The translations under genes were made by a program, and so were the position numbers. Under the pieces are notes generated by a model that made no database searches, had not been told where the DNA came from, and worked only from the letters and a program-made list of their open reading frames with translations. Positions 50,932 to 59,213 of a stretch of 64,000 nucleotides of DNA are shown one piece after another. The DNA is taken from assembly GCA_021771115.1 (NCBI GenBank), contig JAETPP010000002.1, forward strand, positions 1 to 64,000, read 5' to 3'. The first letter of the stretch is position 1, and the number at the start of each line of letters is the position of its first letter. The DNA is from Bacillota bacterium. GTDB lineage: Bacteria > Bacillota > Clostridia > Oscillospirales > Acutalibacteraceae.

Positions 50932-52392
50932 TTATGACCGCTTCCCGCTTTCCAGAAGCTCCCGGATCACGACCCGTTCGTCAAAGGGGTACTTTACCCC
51001 TTCGATCTCCTGATAGTCTTCATGGCCCTTTCCCGCCAGAACAACAATATCTCCATCCTCCGCGTTTTCAAGGCACCAGCGGATGGCCTCCCGGCGGTCC
51101 GGTATTTCAAGATATTTTCCCTCTGTCTTTTTCATGCCCTCTTTGATATCCCCGATGATATCCAGCACATTTTCAAACCGGGAATTATCCGCCGTGAGCA
51201 CGGAAAGGTCCGCAAGCCTTCCGCTGACCTCGCCCATTTCGTACCGGCGCACCTTGGGGCGGTTTCCTCCCGCGCCGAACATACAGATCAGCCTGTGGGG
51301 CTTATACTCCCGCAGGGTGGTAAGAATATTTTCCATGCCTACGCCGTTGTGGGCGTAATCCAGCAGCAGGGTGTAGTTTCCCGGCACCGGCACCGGCTCT
51401 ACCCGGCCCTTTACCTTGACTGCCAGCAGCCCCTGCTTCATGGCTTCCTCTGAGATCCCCAGCACCTTGCAGCACGCCATGGCCGCCAGGGCGTTATAGG
51501 CGTTGAATTTTCCGGGAATTGCCACCTCGGCGGTAAATTTCATGGCCCCCGACACCTCAAAGGCGATGCCCAAAAGGCCGGGCCGGTTCAAATGGCGGCA
51601 GTTTTCTCCCCGCAGCCAGGCGTTTTCCAAAAAGCCGAAGGTCTTTACTTCACAGGTATGCCCCTTTAAGATCCCTTCCAGGCTGGGGTCGTCCAGGTTT
51701 ACCACCCCGGTCTCGCACATGGAAAACAGCAGCGCCTTGCTTTCCAGATACTCCTGCATATCCTTGTGCTCCACACCGCCGATATGATCCTCGGAAAAAT
51801 TGGTAAACACCCCCACGGTAAAGGGAAAGCCATATGCCCGCTTCTCCTTCAGGCCGATGGAGGAGGCCTCTATCACACAGTATTCACAGCCCTCGTCCGC
51901 CATTTGGCGCAGGTATTTCTGCACCTCAAAGCTGGCCGGCGTGGTATTCTCCGTTTTGATCAGCTTTTTTCCTATGGCCACACCGATGGTGCCGATGATC
52001 CCGGTTTTATGCCCGGCAGCCTCCAGAATGGAGCGCACCATGTAGGCGGTGGTGGTTTTCCCCTTTGTGCCGGTAATGCCGATCACCTTGATATCCTTCT
52101 GTGCGGGGTTCCCGAAAAAAGCGGCGCTCACCAGGGCCAGCGCGGCCTTGGTGTCCGGCACCAGCACCACCTGGGCCCCGCCGGCCTCCACCGGCTCCTC
52201 CGCCAGAATGGCAGCGGCCCCGGCAGCCCCGGCCTGTGCGGCATACTGGTGCCCATCGGAGGACGCCCCCCGCAGACACACAAACACACAGCCGGGTCCC
52301 GCCTTTCTGGAATCATAGACCACGTCTGTCACTTCCACATCCTGAAAGCCGCCCTCCACCTGCAAAGGGGCCAAAAGCTCTGACAACAGCAT
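50932..52392 (-). CDS. murE: UDP-N-acetylmuramyl-tripeptide synthetase (MurE)
   Basis: Adds the third amino acid (usually meso-diaminopimelate) to UDP-MurNAc-L-Ala-D-Glu. 486 residues, typical length. ATP site GITGTKGKTTTAYM (about 110-123) and TPASFEVQKYL region present. The diaminopimelate-selectivity motif, usually DNPR, reads DNSR (LTADNSRFENV), so Arg is kept but Pro is changed. The start MLLSELL follows AAAGGATGGCGGAGT; the 649-residue ORF-track version includes intergenic repeats and is wrong. Downstream come pepC and murF. Confidence 0.95.
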   Translation of the reverse strand: MLLSELLAPLQVEGGFQDVEVTDVVYDSRKAGPGCVFVCLRGASSDGHQYAAQAGAAGAAAILAEEPVEAGGAQVVLVPDTKAALALVSAAFFGNPAQKDIKVIGITGTKGKTTTAYMVRSILEAAGHKTGIIGTIGVAIGKKLIKTENTTPASFEVQKYLRQMADEGCEYCVIEASSIGLKEKRAYGFPFTVGVFTNFSEDHIGGVEHKDMQEYLESKALLFSMCETGVVNLDDPSLEGILKGHTCEVKTFGFLENAWLRGENCRHLNRPGLLGIAFEVSGAMKFTAEVAIPGKFNAYNALAAMACCKVLGISEEAMKQGLLAVKVKGRVEPVPVPGNYTLLLDYAHNGVGMENILTTLREYKPHRLICMFGAGGNRPKVRRYEMGEVSGRLADLSVLTADNSRFENVLDIIGDIKEGMKKTEGKYLEIPDRREAIRWCLENAEDGDIVVLAGKGHEDYQEIEGVKYPFDERVVIRELLESGKRS

Positions 52393-52501
52393 ACTCCGCC
52401 ATCCTTTCCGAAAAGTCCACCAAATCGTTTTCATCATACGCTTTTCCCGAAGAAAAGTCAACAAAGCCACCGAGAGCGGAAGGCTTTGCTTTTTCAATGT
52501 T

Positions 52502-52529
52502 ATAGTATGCCAATAAGAGGGAAGTTCAA
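52502..52529 (-). promoter_or_regulatory. Sigma-A promoter of murE
   Basis: Minus strand TTGAAC (52524-52529), 16 bp, TACTAT (52502-52507). Confidence 0.55.
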
Positions 52530-52656
52530 GACTAATTCTGGAAAAGAGAAAATTTATGTTTGACGGGCGGGAGCAAGGAACAATGAGAAATGAGCAATGA
52601 AGGCGGCCTTGCTGCCGCAAGGCAAAAAAGGGATGAGAAATTATAGTTTGGCGCTC

Positions 52657-52818
52657 ACCCCTTGGCTCCCCTGAAAGGGGAGCTGTCAGCCGATAGGCTG
52701 ACTGAGGGGTTCCGTGTGGCACGAGGTAAACTATGGGATTTACACAGTCTGCAAGCGAGCTAGAACCCTTCCACCATGCAAAGCATGGTCCCCCTCCCCT
52801 TTCAGGGGAGGCAAGGGT
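52657..52818. repeat. MITE-like element with CTCCCCTTTCAGGGGAG ends
   Basis: Ends CCCTTGGCTCCCCTGAAAGG and its near-complement CCTTTCAGGGGAGGCAAGGG form terminal inverted repeats, each itself a hairpin (52664-52683 and 52794-52810). Inside are GTCAGCCGATAGGCTGAC (52685-52702) and CCATGCAAAGCATGG (52774-52788). The CTCCCCTTTCAGGGGAG word looks to me like one often dispersed in related genomes. Confidence 0.6.
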
Positions 52819-52964
52819 TTCTGCCTTTCTGTTGGTGCGACAATTCCAATTTAGCGCACTAACTCCCCCTACTCTTTTCATTCTGAACGAAGTGAAGAAT
52901 CTCGACTAGCGGCTGCCAGCGAAAAAGCCCTGTCCGTAATTGCTCATTCCTAATCTCTAATCAC

Positions 52965-54128
52965 TCATTGCGCTAAACTTTCACTGCCAATCACCAGCCG
53001 GTACAGTGTGGGGTCTACATGAAATTCCTCTATGGCGCGTTTCGCTTCCTCCAGGGCTTTTTGCCGGGCTTTTTCGGAAAGCTCCGGGGCCTTTACCGCC
53101 CGGATCAGGATGTTTTTCGGCGTGTGGGCCAGGTCTACAAATTCCAAAAGCTGAGTGCGGTACCCGGCGTATTCCAGCAGGTTTCCCCGGATCGCGTCTG
53201 TGAGCAGGGCGGAAAAGCGTTCTCCGATGATGCCGTACCGGGTCAAAAGAGAAAGCTTTTCGGTGTGCAGCTGGCTGTTCAGCTCATGCTGGCAGCAGGG
53301 CACGGAAAAGATCATTTTGCTCCCCCAGGCTATGGCGTTAGATAAAGCGTAGTCCGTTGCCGTATCGCAGGCGTGAAGGGTGATGACCATATCTACAGGG
53401 AAGGGGCACTGAAAGCCGCCGATATCTCCCACCTGAAAGGAAAGGCCCTCATAGCCGTATTTTTTCGCCGCCTGATTGCACTCCGCGATCACATCCTCCT
53501 TCAGGTCCAGCCCGATCATGCGCACGGAAAGCCCTCTGACCTTTGTGAGATAATAGTACACGATAAAGGTGAGGTAGGATTTTCCACAGCCGAAATCGAT
53601 GATGTTCAACTGGGTAAGCTCCTGCTTTCTGACCGCGTCGTCAATGATCTCCAGAAAGCGGTTGATTTGCTTATATTTATCGTACATGGGCTTTAATACC
53701 TTTCCCTCCTTGGAAAAAATGCCCATGTCCACCAAAGGCTCGATCACCTGCCCCTCGGGCAGCAGATAGTTTTTCTTTCTGTTGTGGGAAACAGGGGGCA
53801 AAGCCGCCGCCTCACTGCTTTTCCGACGGCTGTAAAGTACTTTCCCTTTCCGGGTGACCCGCACCGCCATTTCATACCCCTGCGCCCAGGCGTTTAATTG
53901 GTGATAGGAGGTTTCCATGGCCTCCCGGCAGACCTCTCCCAGCCTTTCCGAGCCTATGTTCTCGTGAAACACCTGCTTTTCGGTATACCTTGCCACCTGA
54001 TAGCCGGTTTCCAGCTTCTGGATCACGGCCTTTTGATAGCGCGTTTCAGTCTGGGCCGGGGCGCTCAGTACGATTTTTGAAGGCTTTTCCGCCGCGATTT
54101 TTTCGATATATTCCCGTAGGATATCCAT
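52965..54128 (-). CDS. SAM-dependent methyltransferase (Methyltransf_32-like)
   Basis: 387 residues. The C-terminal half (about 140-350) is a class I methyltransferase: motif I NIIDFGCGKSYLTFIVYYYL, acidic motif MIGLDLKEDVI, and VDMVITLHACDTATDYAL, a combination seen in Methyltransf_32 proteins (which include eukaryotic METTL25-like enzymes). The N-terminal 140 residues carry no known motif. The substrate is unknown; RNA is a reasonable guess. ATG is preceded by AGAAAGGAAAGCGGCTTCT. It is the last gene of a long minus-strand run, 28 bp after the YhhN gene. Confidence 0.8.
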   Translation of the reverse strand: MDILREYIEKIAAEKPSKIVLSAPAQTETRYQKAVIQKLETGYQVARYTEKQVFHENIGSERLGEVCREAMETSYHQLNAWAQGYEMAVRVTRKGKVLYSRRKSSEAAALPPVSHNRKKNYLLPEGQVIEPLVDMGIFSKEGKVLKPMYDKYKQINRFLEIIDDAVRKQELTQLNIIDFGCGKSYLTFIVYYYLTKVRGLSVRMIGLDLKEDVIAECNQAAKKYGYEGLSFQVGDIGGFQCPFPVDMVITLHACDTATDYALSNAIAWGSKMIFSVPCCQHELNSQLHTEKLSLLTRYGIIGERFSALLTDAIRGNLLEYAGYRTQLLEFVDLAHTPKNILIRAVKAPELSEKARQKALEEAKRAIEEFHVDPTLYRLVIGSESLAQ

Positions 54129-54156
54129 AGAAGCCGCTTTCCTTTCTTAGAAACTT

Positions 54157-54810
54157 TTAGAACCAATAGACTGAAGAAAGCAGATACAGCGCCAGCCAAT
54201 AGAGAAGCATAATGGGCTTTTGCAGCTTTTCCCCCAGCTTGGAAAATTCCGATTTCGCCACCATCATATCGGAGACAAAGAAGCTCAGCATTCCCACGGA
54301 AAACAGGAGCTGCCACGGATCTTTCCAAATCACCGGCAAGGGCAGGGCGATCGCCAGAGAAGCGGATAACACACCGACATACAGGCAGCAGAATACCGCC
54401 TGCACTCCCATTTTCGGAAGCTCCTTTCGAAACAGCAGAAGCGCCGCCAGCATGGCAAGGGCCCAGATGGGCAGGCTCCACCGTTTGCTCAGCGGGATGT
54501 TCTGCAGCATTTCCACGATCCAGCACACATGGGCGGCGCCGAACAGCAGCATGCCGGAAAGAAAGTGGATCTCCAGCAGCGCGTCCGCCACCATGCACAG
54601 CAGGAAAAACCAGAAGGGAAGGCGGAGAAAGGGGTTCTCTCCCCGGCAAAGCCAGAAGGCGAGCCCGGCGGAGCCCACCGCCAGAAAGGTCCCCCCGCAC
54701 TTGGCGATCAGGCTGGGGCGGAAAAGCTTATGCCGCCGCAGAATGAAATACAGGGCAAAAAACGCGCCCCAAAGCGGCAGGGCCAGGCAGGAATACAGTC
54801 CGAATGACAT
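54157..54810 (-). CDS. YhhN/TMEM86-family membrane protein (lysoplasmalogenase-like)
   Basis: 217 residues with about eight membrane helices. The family motifs are recognisable: CMVADALLEIHFLSGMLLFGAAHV (about 75-98) with the conserved acidic and His residues, and FFVSDMMVA plus LLYWLALYLLSS near the end. Animal and bacterial YhhN-fold proteins hydrolyse the vinyl-ether bond of lysoplasmalogen; many anaerobic Clostridia make plasmalogens, so that activity is plausible here. Start MSFGLYSC follows AAAAAGGAGGCTTTCCCT. Confidence 0.75.
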   Translation of the reverse strand: MSFGLYSCLALPLWGAFFALYFILRRHKLFRPSLIAKCGGTFLAVGSAGLAFWLCRGENPFLRLPFWFFLLCMVADALLEIHFLSGMLLFGAAHVCWIVEMLQNIPLSKRWSLPIWALAMLAALLLFRKELPKMGVQAVFCCLYVGVLSASLAIALPLPVIWKDPWQLLFSVGMLSFFVSDMMVAKSEFSKLGEKLQKPIMLLYWLALYLLSSVYWF

Positions 54811-54871
54811 AGGGAAAGCCTCCTTTTTCAATGTTTTTCTATGCGGCAGCCCGAAGCCCTTATGAGAAGCT

Positions 54872-55342
54872 TCAACCCTGCTCTAAGGCGATCGCTCCTG
54901 TCCGGGTGACCTCCTTTACACCGAAGGGCCGCACCAGATCAAACAGCGTATCGCACTTTTCCGGGTCTCCGGCAAATTTCAGGATCACCGAGCCCTTGCT
55001 GACGCTTGCTACCTCGGCCTTCATCAGGGCGGCGATTTGATTGATTTCCCCGAAATTCTGGGTATCGCAGCCAATGCGCACCAGCATCAGCTCCGCCTGG
55101 ACCGCGTCTGTCCCCAGAGACCGCACCTTGATGACGGGAATGATCTTATTGAGCTGCTTTTCCATTTGCTCCAGAATATAATCGTCTCCCTGTCCCACAA
55201 TGGTCATGCGGGAAACGCCGGGATTTTCCGTTGCTCCCACCGCCAGGCTGTCGATATTATACCCCCGCCGGGAAAACAGGGACACCACCTTTGACAGCAC
55301 GCCGGGCCGGTTTTCCACCAATACGGAAAGCGTATACTTCAT
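54872..55342 (-). CDS. ilvN: Acetolactate synthase small (regulatory) subunit
   Basis: 156 residues. N-terminal ACT domain SVLVENRPGVLSKVVSLFSRRGYNIDSLAVG (about 5-35) binds branched-chain amino acids for feedback; the C-terminal half stabilises the catalytic subunit. GGAGTGATAGTTT precedes the ATG. It lies 45 bp downstream of ilvB. Confidence 0.95.
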   Translation of the reverse strand: MKYTLSVLVENRPGVLSKVVSLFSRRGYNIDSLAVGATENPGVSRMTIVGQGDDYILEQMEKQLNKIIPVIKVRSLGTDAVQAELMLVRIGCDTQNFGEINQIAALMKAEVASVSKGSVILKFAGDPEKCDTLFDLVRPFGVKEVTRTGAIALEQG

Positions 55343-55387
55343 AAACTATCACTCCATTTTTCGGATACAGAGCTGAGAAGGAGCTCC

Positions 55388-57040
55388 TTACACGCTGGGG
55401 GTTTCCGGGTCTACCCGGCAAACCAGCACATAGGGCGTAGGGCTTGCCAGCATTTCCCTGGCCAGTTCCTCCGCCTGGGCGTTATTTTCCGCCAGGGCCG
55501 CCGGGATCCCGTAGGCCCTGCACAGCGCCACAAAATCCGGGTTGCCGTCCATGTGGGTGGCGATATGCCGCCCGCCGTACCGGATATTCTGGTATTCTCT
55601 GACCATGCCCAGCCTGCGGTTATCCATCACGATGAGCTTCAGCTGCGCGTGGCAGGCGCGCACGGTGGCAAGCTCATTAAGGCTCATTTGGAAGGCCCCG
55701 TCCCCGCAGACGGCTACCACCTGCCTCCGGGGCTTCGCCAGCTTCGCCCCCAAAGCGGCGGGCAGCGCGTAGCCCATGGTCCCCAGGCCGCCGCTGGTGA
55801 GAAAACGGCCGGAGCGCTGGGTAAAATTGATGGCCGCCCAAATCTGGCACTGGCCGGGGTCGGCGGCCAAGATCGCATCCTCGTCCATCAGGCGGGAAAG
55901 GGTGCGCAGAAAGGAGCGGGGCTCTACTGCGTCCTCCCGGTCCTCCCCCCTGGGGACAAACTGGTTCTTATATTGCAGCACCTGCCGCCGCCATTCCCGG
56001 AAATTGCCGGGGCTTACCTGCTCTGTCAGGGCGCCGAGTACCTGCCGGATATCCCCTACAATGGGAATATCCACCCGCATGTTTTTCCCGATCTCCGCCG
56101 GGTCCACATCAATATGGATGATCTTTGCCTGTTCCGCGATCTGATTGGGCAGGGCGATGGCCCTGTCCCCTACCCGGGCGCCGCAGAGCAGGATCAGATC
56201 CGCCTCGCCGATGGCGCGGTTCGCATAGCTTCTGCCGAATTTTCCGATCATGCCCAAATAGGCGGGCTCCTCCTGCTCCGGAAGCAGGCCCCAGCCGCCT
56301 CCGGCGTTGGACATGGCCCCCAGGCCCATCATGGTGGAAACCACCGGAATTCCGGTTTTTCCGGCGAAAGCGTTCATTTCCTCCCGGGCTCCGGCCAGCA
56401 CCACGCCGCCTCCGCAGCAAATCACCGGACGCTCTGCCTCTCCAATGGCCTTGACCGCCTTTTTGATCTGCATGGGGTGGCCGGCCAGGTTGGGCTTATA
56501 GCCGATGATATCCGCTTTTTCCGGGTACTGGAACCGGGGAAGAAGCTGCTCCTGCACATCCTGGGGAACATCGATGAGCACCGGGCCGGGCCGCCCGGTG
56601 GAGGCAACGTGAAAGGCCTCCCGAAAGACCCGGGGCAGCTCCCCGGCAGAGGTCACAAGATAGCTATGCTTCGTAAAGGACTGGCAGGCCCCGGTGATAT
56701 CCGCCTCCTGAAACACATCCCGGCCCAGCTGCTCTAAATTCACCTGTCCGGTAATGGCGATGATGGGGACGGAATCCATATACGCTGTGGCGATCCCGGT
56801 GATCAGGTTGGTGGCGCCGGGGCCGGAGGTGGCAATGCACACGCCGGGTCTCCCCGCCGACCGGGCATAGCCCGAAGCCATATGGGCCGCGTTCTGCTCG
56901 GAACGCACCAGCACATGGCGGATGGAAGAGCTGTATAAGGCGTCATAAAAAGGGCAGATCGCGGCGCCCGGATAGCCGAAGGCGATTTCCACCCCTTCCG
57001 CTTCCAGGCATTTTACCATGACTTCCGCTCCGTTTATCAA
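55388..57040 (-). CDS. ilvB: Acetolactate synthase large (catalytic) subunit
   Basis: Thiamine-diphosphate enzyme that forms acetolactate or acetohydroxybutyrate, the first common step of branched-chain amino acid synthesis; 550 residues. FGYPGAAICPFYDAL and the catalytic Glu in VRSEQNAAHMA (about 45-55), FAD/ThDP region, and the ThDP motif GDGAFQMSLNELAT...VMDNRRLGMV (about 440-475). The start is TTG (57038-57040) seven bases after GGGGGG, giving MINGAEVMV. No T-box or attenuator is visible in the 32 bp upstream, so it is probably transcribed from the rimI-tsaD run. Confidence 0.95.
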   Translation of the reverse strand: MINGAEVMVKCLEAEGVEIAFGYPGAAICPFYDALYSSSIRHVLVRSEQNAAHMASGYARSAGRPGVCIATSGPGATNLITGIATAYMDSVPIIAITGQVNLEQLGRDVFQEADITGACQSFTKHSYLVTSAGELPRVFREAFHVASTGRPGPVLIDVPQDVQEQLLPRFQYPEKADIIGYKPNLAGHPMQIKKAVKAIGEAERPVICCGGGVVLAGAREEMNAFAGKTGIPVVSTMMGLGAMSNAGGGWGLLPEQEEPAYLGMIGKFGRSYANRAIGEADLILLCGARVGDRAIALPNQIAEQAKIIHIDVDPAEIGKNMRVDIPIVGDIRQVLGALTEQVSPGNFREWRRQVLQYKNQFVPRGEDREDAVEPRSFLRTLSRLMDEDAILAADPGQCQIWAAINFTQRSGRFLTSGGLGTMGYALPAALGAKLAKPRRQVVAVCGDGAFQMSLNELATVRACHAQLKLIVMDNRRLGMVREYQNIRYGGRHIATHMDGNPDFVALCRAYGIPAALAENNAQAEELAREMLASPTPYVLVCRVDPETPSV

Positions 57041-57072
57041 ATGAGATCCCCCCGTTACAGTTCCAACAAGAT

Positions 57073-57543
57073 TCAGGAACGCTCTTCCTCTGTCATCACA
57101 TAAAACTTATTTTTGAAGTAAGAATTTGTGACCTCGCGCTCCACAGCAAAGCCGCAGCGCTCATAGACCTTGACGGCCCTTTTGTTAAAGCAGGCCACCG
57201 ACAGCCGAAACCGCCGGGCGGAAAAGGTCTGTCTGCCGAATTCCATTCCCAGCCGGACAAATTCTTCCCCCAGTCCCTTCCCGCAAAGCTCCGGGCGCAG
57301 GCCCAGGCCGAGGTCCAGATACCCCTCCTGATAGACATTTTCTTCCACCGTGGGGATCCTGGCGTCTTCTCCGAAATGGAAAAAGCCAACAACCTCTCCC
57401 GCTTCGTTCAGGCAGGCAAAAGCCTCCCCTTCCGGGTAATCCGTTTCCCCGTTTCGGTCATAAAAGGAATATTCTCCCCCGTATTTCCAAAACGCTATTT
57501 CACCGGCATACGCCGCCGTCATCGGTACGATCTTCAGGTGCAT
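57073..57543 (-). CDS. GNAT-family N-acetyltransferase
   Basis: 156 residues with the GNAT acetyl-CoA motif LRPELCGKGLGEEFVRLGMEFG (about 85-106) and ACFNKRAVKVYERCGF. Its ATG overlaps the tsaD stop (TAATG) and has GGAGGAGAG upstream; the ORF-track start is 14 codons early. The position next to tsaD and near rimI suggests a ribosomal or protein-modifying role, but the sequence alone does not show it. Confidence 0.85.
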   Translation of the reverse strand: MHLKIVPMTAAYAGEIAFWKYGGEYSFYDRNGETDYPEGEAFACLNEAGEVVGFFHFGEDARIPTVEENVYQEGYLDLGLGLRPELCGKGLGEEFVRLGMEFGRQTFSARRFRLSVACFNKRAVKVYERCGFAVEREVTNSYFKNKFYVMTEEERS

Positions 57544-58574
57544 TACACTCTCCTCCCCAACGAGAAACGCCCCGCAATATCGCATTGCGCCGCGGCATTT
57601 AAGTCCATGCCCGCCGTATTCCCCGCAAGAAATTCATAGTACCCCTGGGAAGCGATCATGGCGGCGTTGTCTCCGCACAGGCTCAGCTCCGGCATATAGA
57701 GCTTTTTCCCTGTTTTTTCGCAGAGCGCGGCAAGCTCTCTGCGCAGCAGACGGTTGGCGGAAACACCCCCGGCGATCACCAGCTTGTCCGCCCCGGTCTC
57801 CTGTGCGGCCTTTTGGAAATTCTCCACCAGGCAATCCACCACAGCCCTGCGGTAAGAGGCGCACAGATCGGGAACGCTTACTTCTTCTCCCTTTTGCGAA
57901 GCGTTGTGCAGCAGGTTTATCACCGCCGTTTTCAGCCCGGAAAAGCTGAAATCCAGCGGCGCGCCCTCCACCCTGGGGTGAGGCAGCCGGTAGGCCTTGT
58001 CGTTGCCGCCCTCCGCGATTTTATCCAGCTCTACCCCGCCGGGGTAGGGGATCCCCATGGCGCGGGCCGCCTTATCGAAGGCCTCGCCTGCCGCGTCGTC
58101 CCGGGTGCGGCCCAGTACATGGAGCTCCGTATAGCTTTTCACTTCGATGATGTGAGAATGCCCGCCGGACACCACCAGGCAGAGAAAGGGCGGCTGGAGC
58201 TCCGGCGAGGTGAGATAATTTGCGGCGATATGCCCCCGCAGATGATGAACGGGAATGAGGGGAAGCCCGGTGGAAAGGGAAAGCCCCTTTGCGAAATTCA
58301 CCCCCACCAGAAGCGCCCCAATGAGCCCCGGCGCGCAGGTGACGGCAATGGCCCCCAGATCTTCCCAGGTTTTCCCGCTTTGCGCCATGGCCTCCCGCAC
58401 CACGCCCACAATGGCCTCGCTGTGGCGGCGGGAAGCGATCTCCGGCACTACGCCGCCATAGATGCGGTGTTCCTCCACCTGAGAGGCGATCACAGAGGAA
58501 AGTATTTTCCTGCCGTCCTCCACCACCGCGGCGGCTGTTTCGTCACAGGAGCTTTCTATTCCTAATATCAGCAT
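57543..58574 (-). CDS. tsaD: tRNA N6-threonylcarbamoyladenosine transferase (TsaD)
   Basis: Forms t6A at position 37 of ANN-decoding tRNAs together with TsaB, TsaC and TsaE. 343 residues, normal. Opening MLILGIESSCDETAAAVVEDG, metal-binding HHLRGH (about 110-115), SGGHSHI and the late VIAGGVSANRLLR. GGAGATGGATAT precedes the ATG. rimI lies upstream, as is usual; tsaB and tsaE are not in the window. About 50 bp around its start are duplicated 148 bp upstream. Confidence 0.97.
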   Translation of the reverse strand: MLILGIESSCDETAAAVVEDGRKILSSVIASQVEEHRIYGGVVPEIASRRHSEAIVGVVREAMAQSGKTWEDLGAIAVTCAPGLIGALLVGVNFAKGLSLSTGLPLIPVHHLRGHIAANYLTSPELQPPFLCLVVSGGHSHIIEVKSYTELHVLGRTRDDAAGEAFDKAARAMGIPYPGGVELDKIAEGGNDKAYRLPHPRVEGAPLDFSFSGLKTAVINLLHNASQKGEEVSVPDLCASYRRAVVDCLVENFQKAAQETGADKLVIAGGVSANRLLRRELAALCEKTGKKLYMPELSLCGDNAAMIASQGYYEFLAGNTAGMDLNAAAQCDIAGRFSLGRRV

Positions 58575-58686
58575 ATATCCATCTCCAACTTAAAATTTGT
58601 GCTCAGTAAGCCGCCGCGGTATTTTCAATCGAGAAATTCCCGCAGGGAATTTCCAAGAAAGAACCCGCAGGGTTCTTTTTGCGGTT

Positions 58687-58735
58687 TTCGTCACAGGAGC
58701 TTTCTATTCCCAATATCAGCATATATTCATCTCCA
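58687..58735 (-). repeat. Duplicated start region of tsaD
   Basis: Repeats 58539-58587 with two mismatches: ribosome site, ATG and the first 12 codons (MLILGIESSCDE). The reading frame then runs into hairpin-forming sequence (GAACCCTGCGGGTTC and GAAATTCCCTGCGGGAATTTC) and stops after 39 codons. The rimI stop codon lies within this copy. Confidence 0.85.
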
Positions 58736-59186
58736 GTTTGTGATTGTGTTCCGAAAAATATTTCGTAAAGATCAGGCCGTCCTCCCGCGGGGCGGTGTAG
58801 AAATTTTTTCTGCGCCCGGCTTCCTGAAACCCCATAGCCTGATATAAGGCGATGGCTCCTTGGTTGGAAGCGCGCACCTCCAGGGAAAGGAATTCTCCGT
58901 TTTGCCGCCTTGCCGCTTCCTCCAATGCGAGAAGCAGCGCCTTGGCGACGCCCTGCCTGCGATGCGCGGGAAACACCGCGATATTATCGAGATAACATTC
59001 CCCCCAGGCGCAGTGCATTCCGGCATAACCCAGGATCTCCTGTCCCTCCACGGCTGTCAAAAAAACGGCGGCCGGGTTTTGGAGCTCCTCCAAAAGCGCC
59101 TCCCTGCTCCAGGGGCGGGAAAAGCAGAGCCGCTCCAGCTGTGCAAGCTTTTCCGTATGCTTTTCTTCCATGGGAATGATCTTCAT
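58716..59186 (-). CDS. rimI: Ribosomal-protein-alanine N-acetyltransferase RimI
   Basis: 156-residue GNAT enzyme. RimI pattern: opening MKIIPMEEKHTEKLAQLERLCF, YLDNIAVFPAHRRQGVAKALLLALEEAA (acetyl-CoA motif, about 70-97) and SNQGAIALYQAMGFQ. The exact start is uncertain: the ATG at 59186 has AAGG directly against it, while a TTG seven codons upstream is also open. The C-terminus KLEMNIC is read from the duplicated tsaD ribosome site, so the natural end was kept by the duplication. Gene order is phosphatase, rimI, tsaD. Confidence 0.9.
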   Translation of the reverse strand: MKIIPMEEKHTEKLAQLERLCFSRPWSREALLEELQNPAAVFLTAVEGQEILGYAGMHCAWGECYLDNIAVFPAHRRQGVAKALLLALEEAARRQNGEFLSLEVRASNQGAIALYQAMGFQEAGRRKNFYTAPREDGLIFTKYFSEHNHKLEMNIC

Positions 59187-59213
59187 CCTTGATACCCGCT
59201 TTTCCAAAAATAC

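Larger units (their letters stand above)
52393..52964. other. Intergenic region with promoter and repeat element
   Basis: 572 bp without a gene. It holds the murE promoter (52502-52529), a hairpin-rich MITE-like element (52657-52818) and imperfect words such as CAATGAGAAATGAGCAATGA and its rough complement CTCATTCCTAATCTCTAATCACTCATTG near the two ends (about 52580-52610 and 52940-52970). Confidence 0.6.

Noticed and set aside
55553-56737. 394-residue plus-strand ORF
   Set aside because: Shadow of ilvB.
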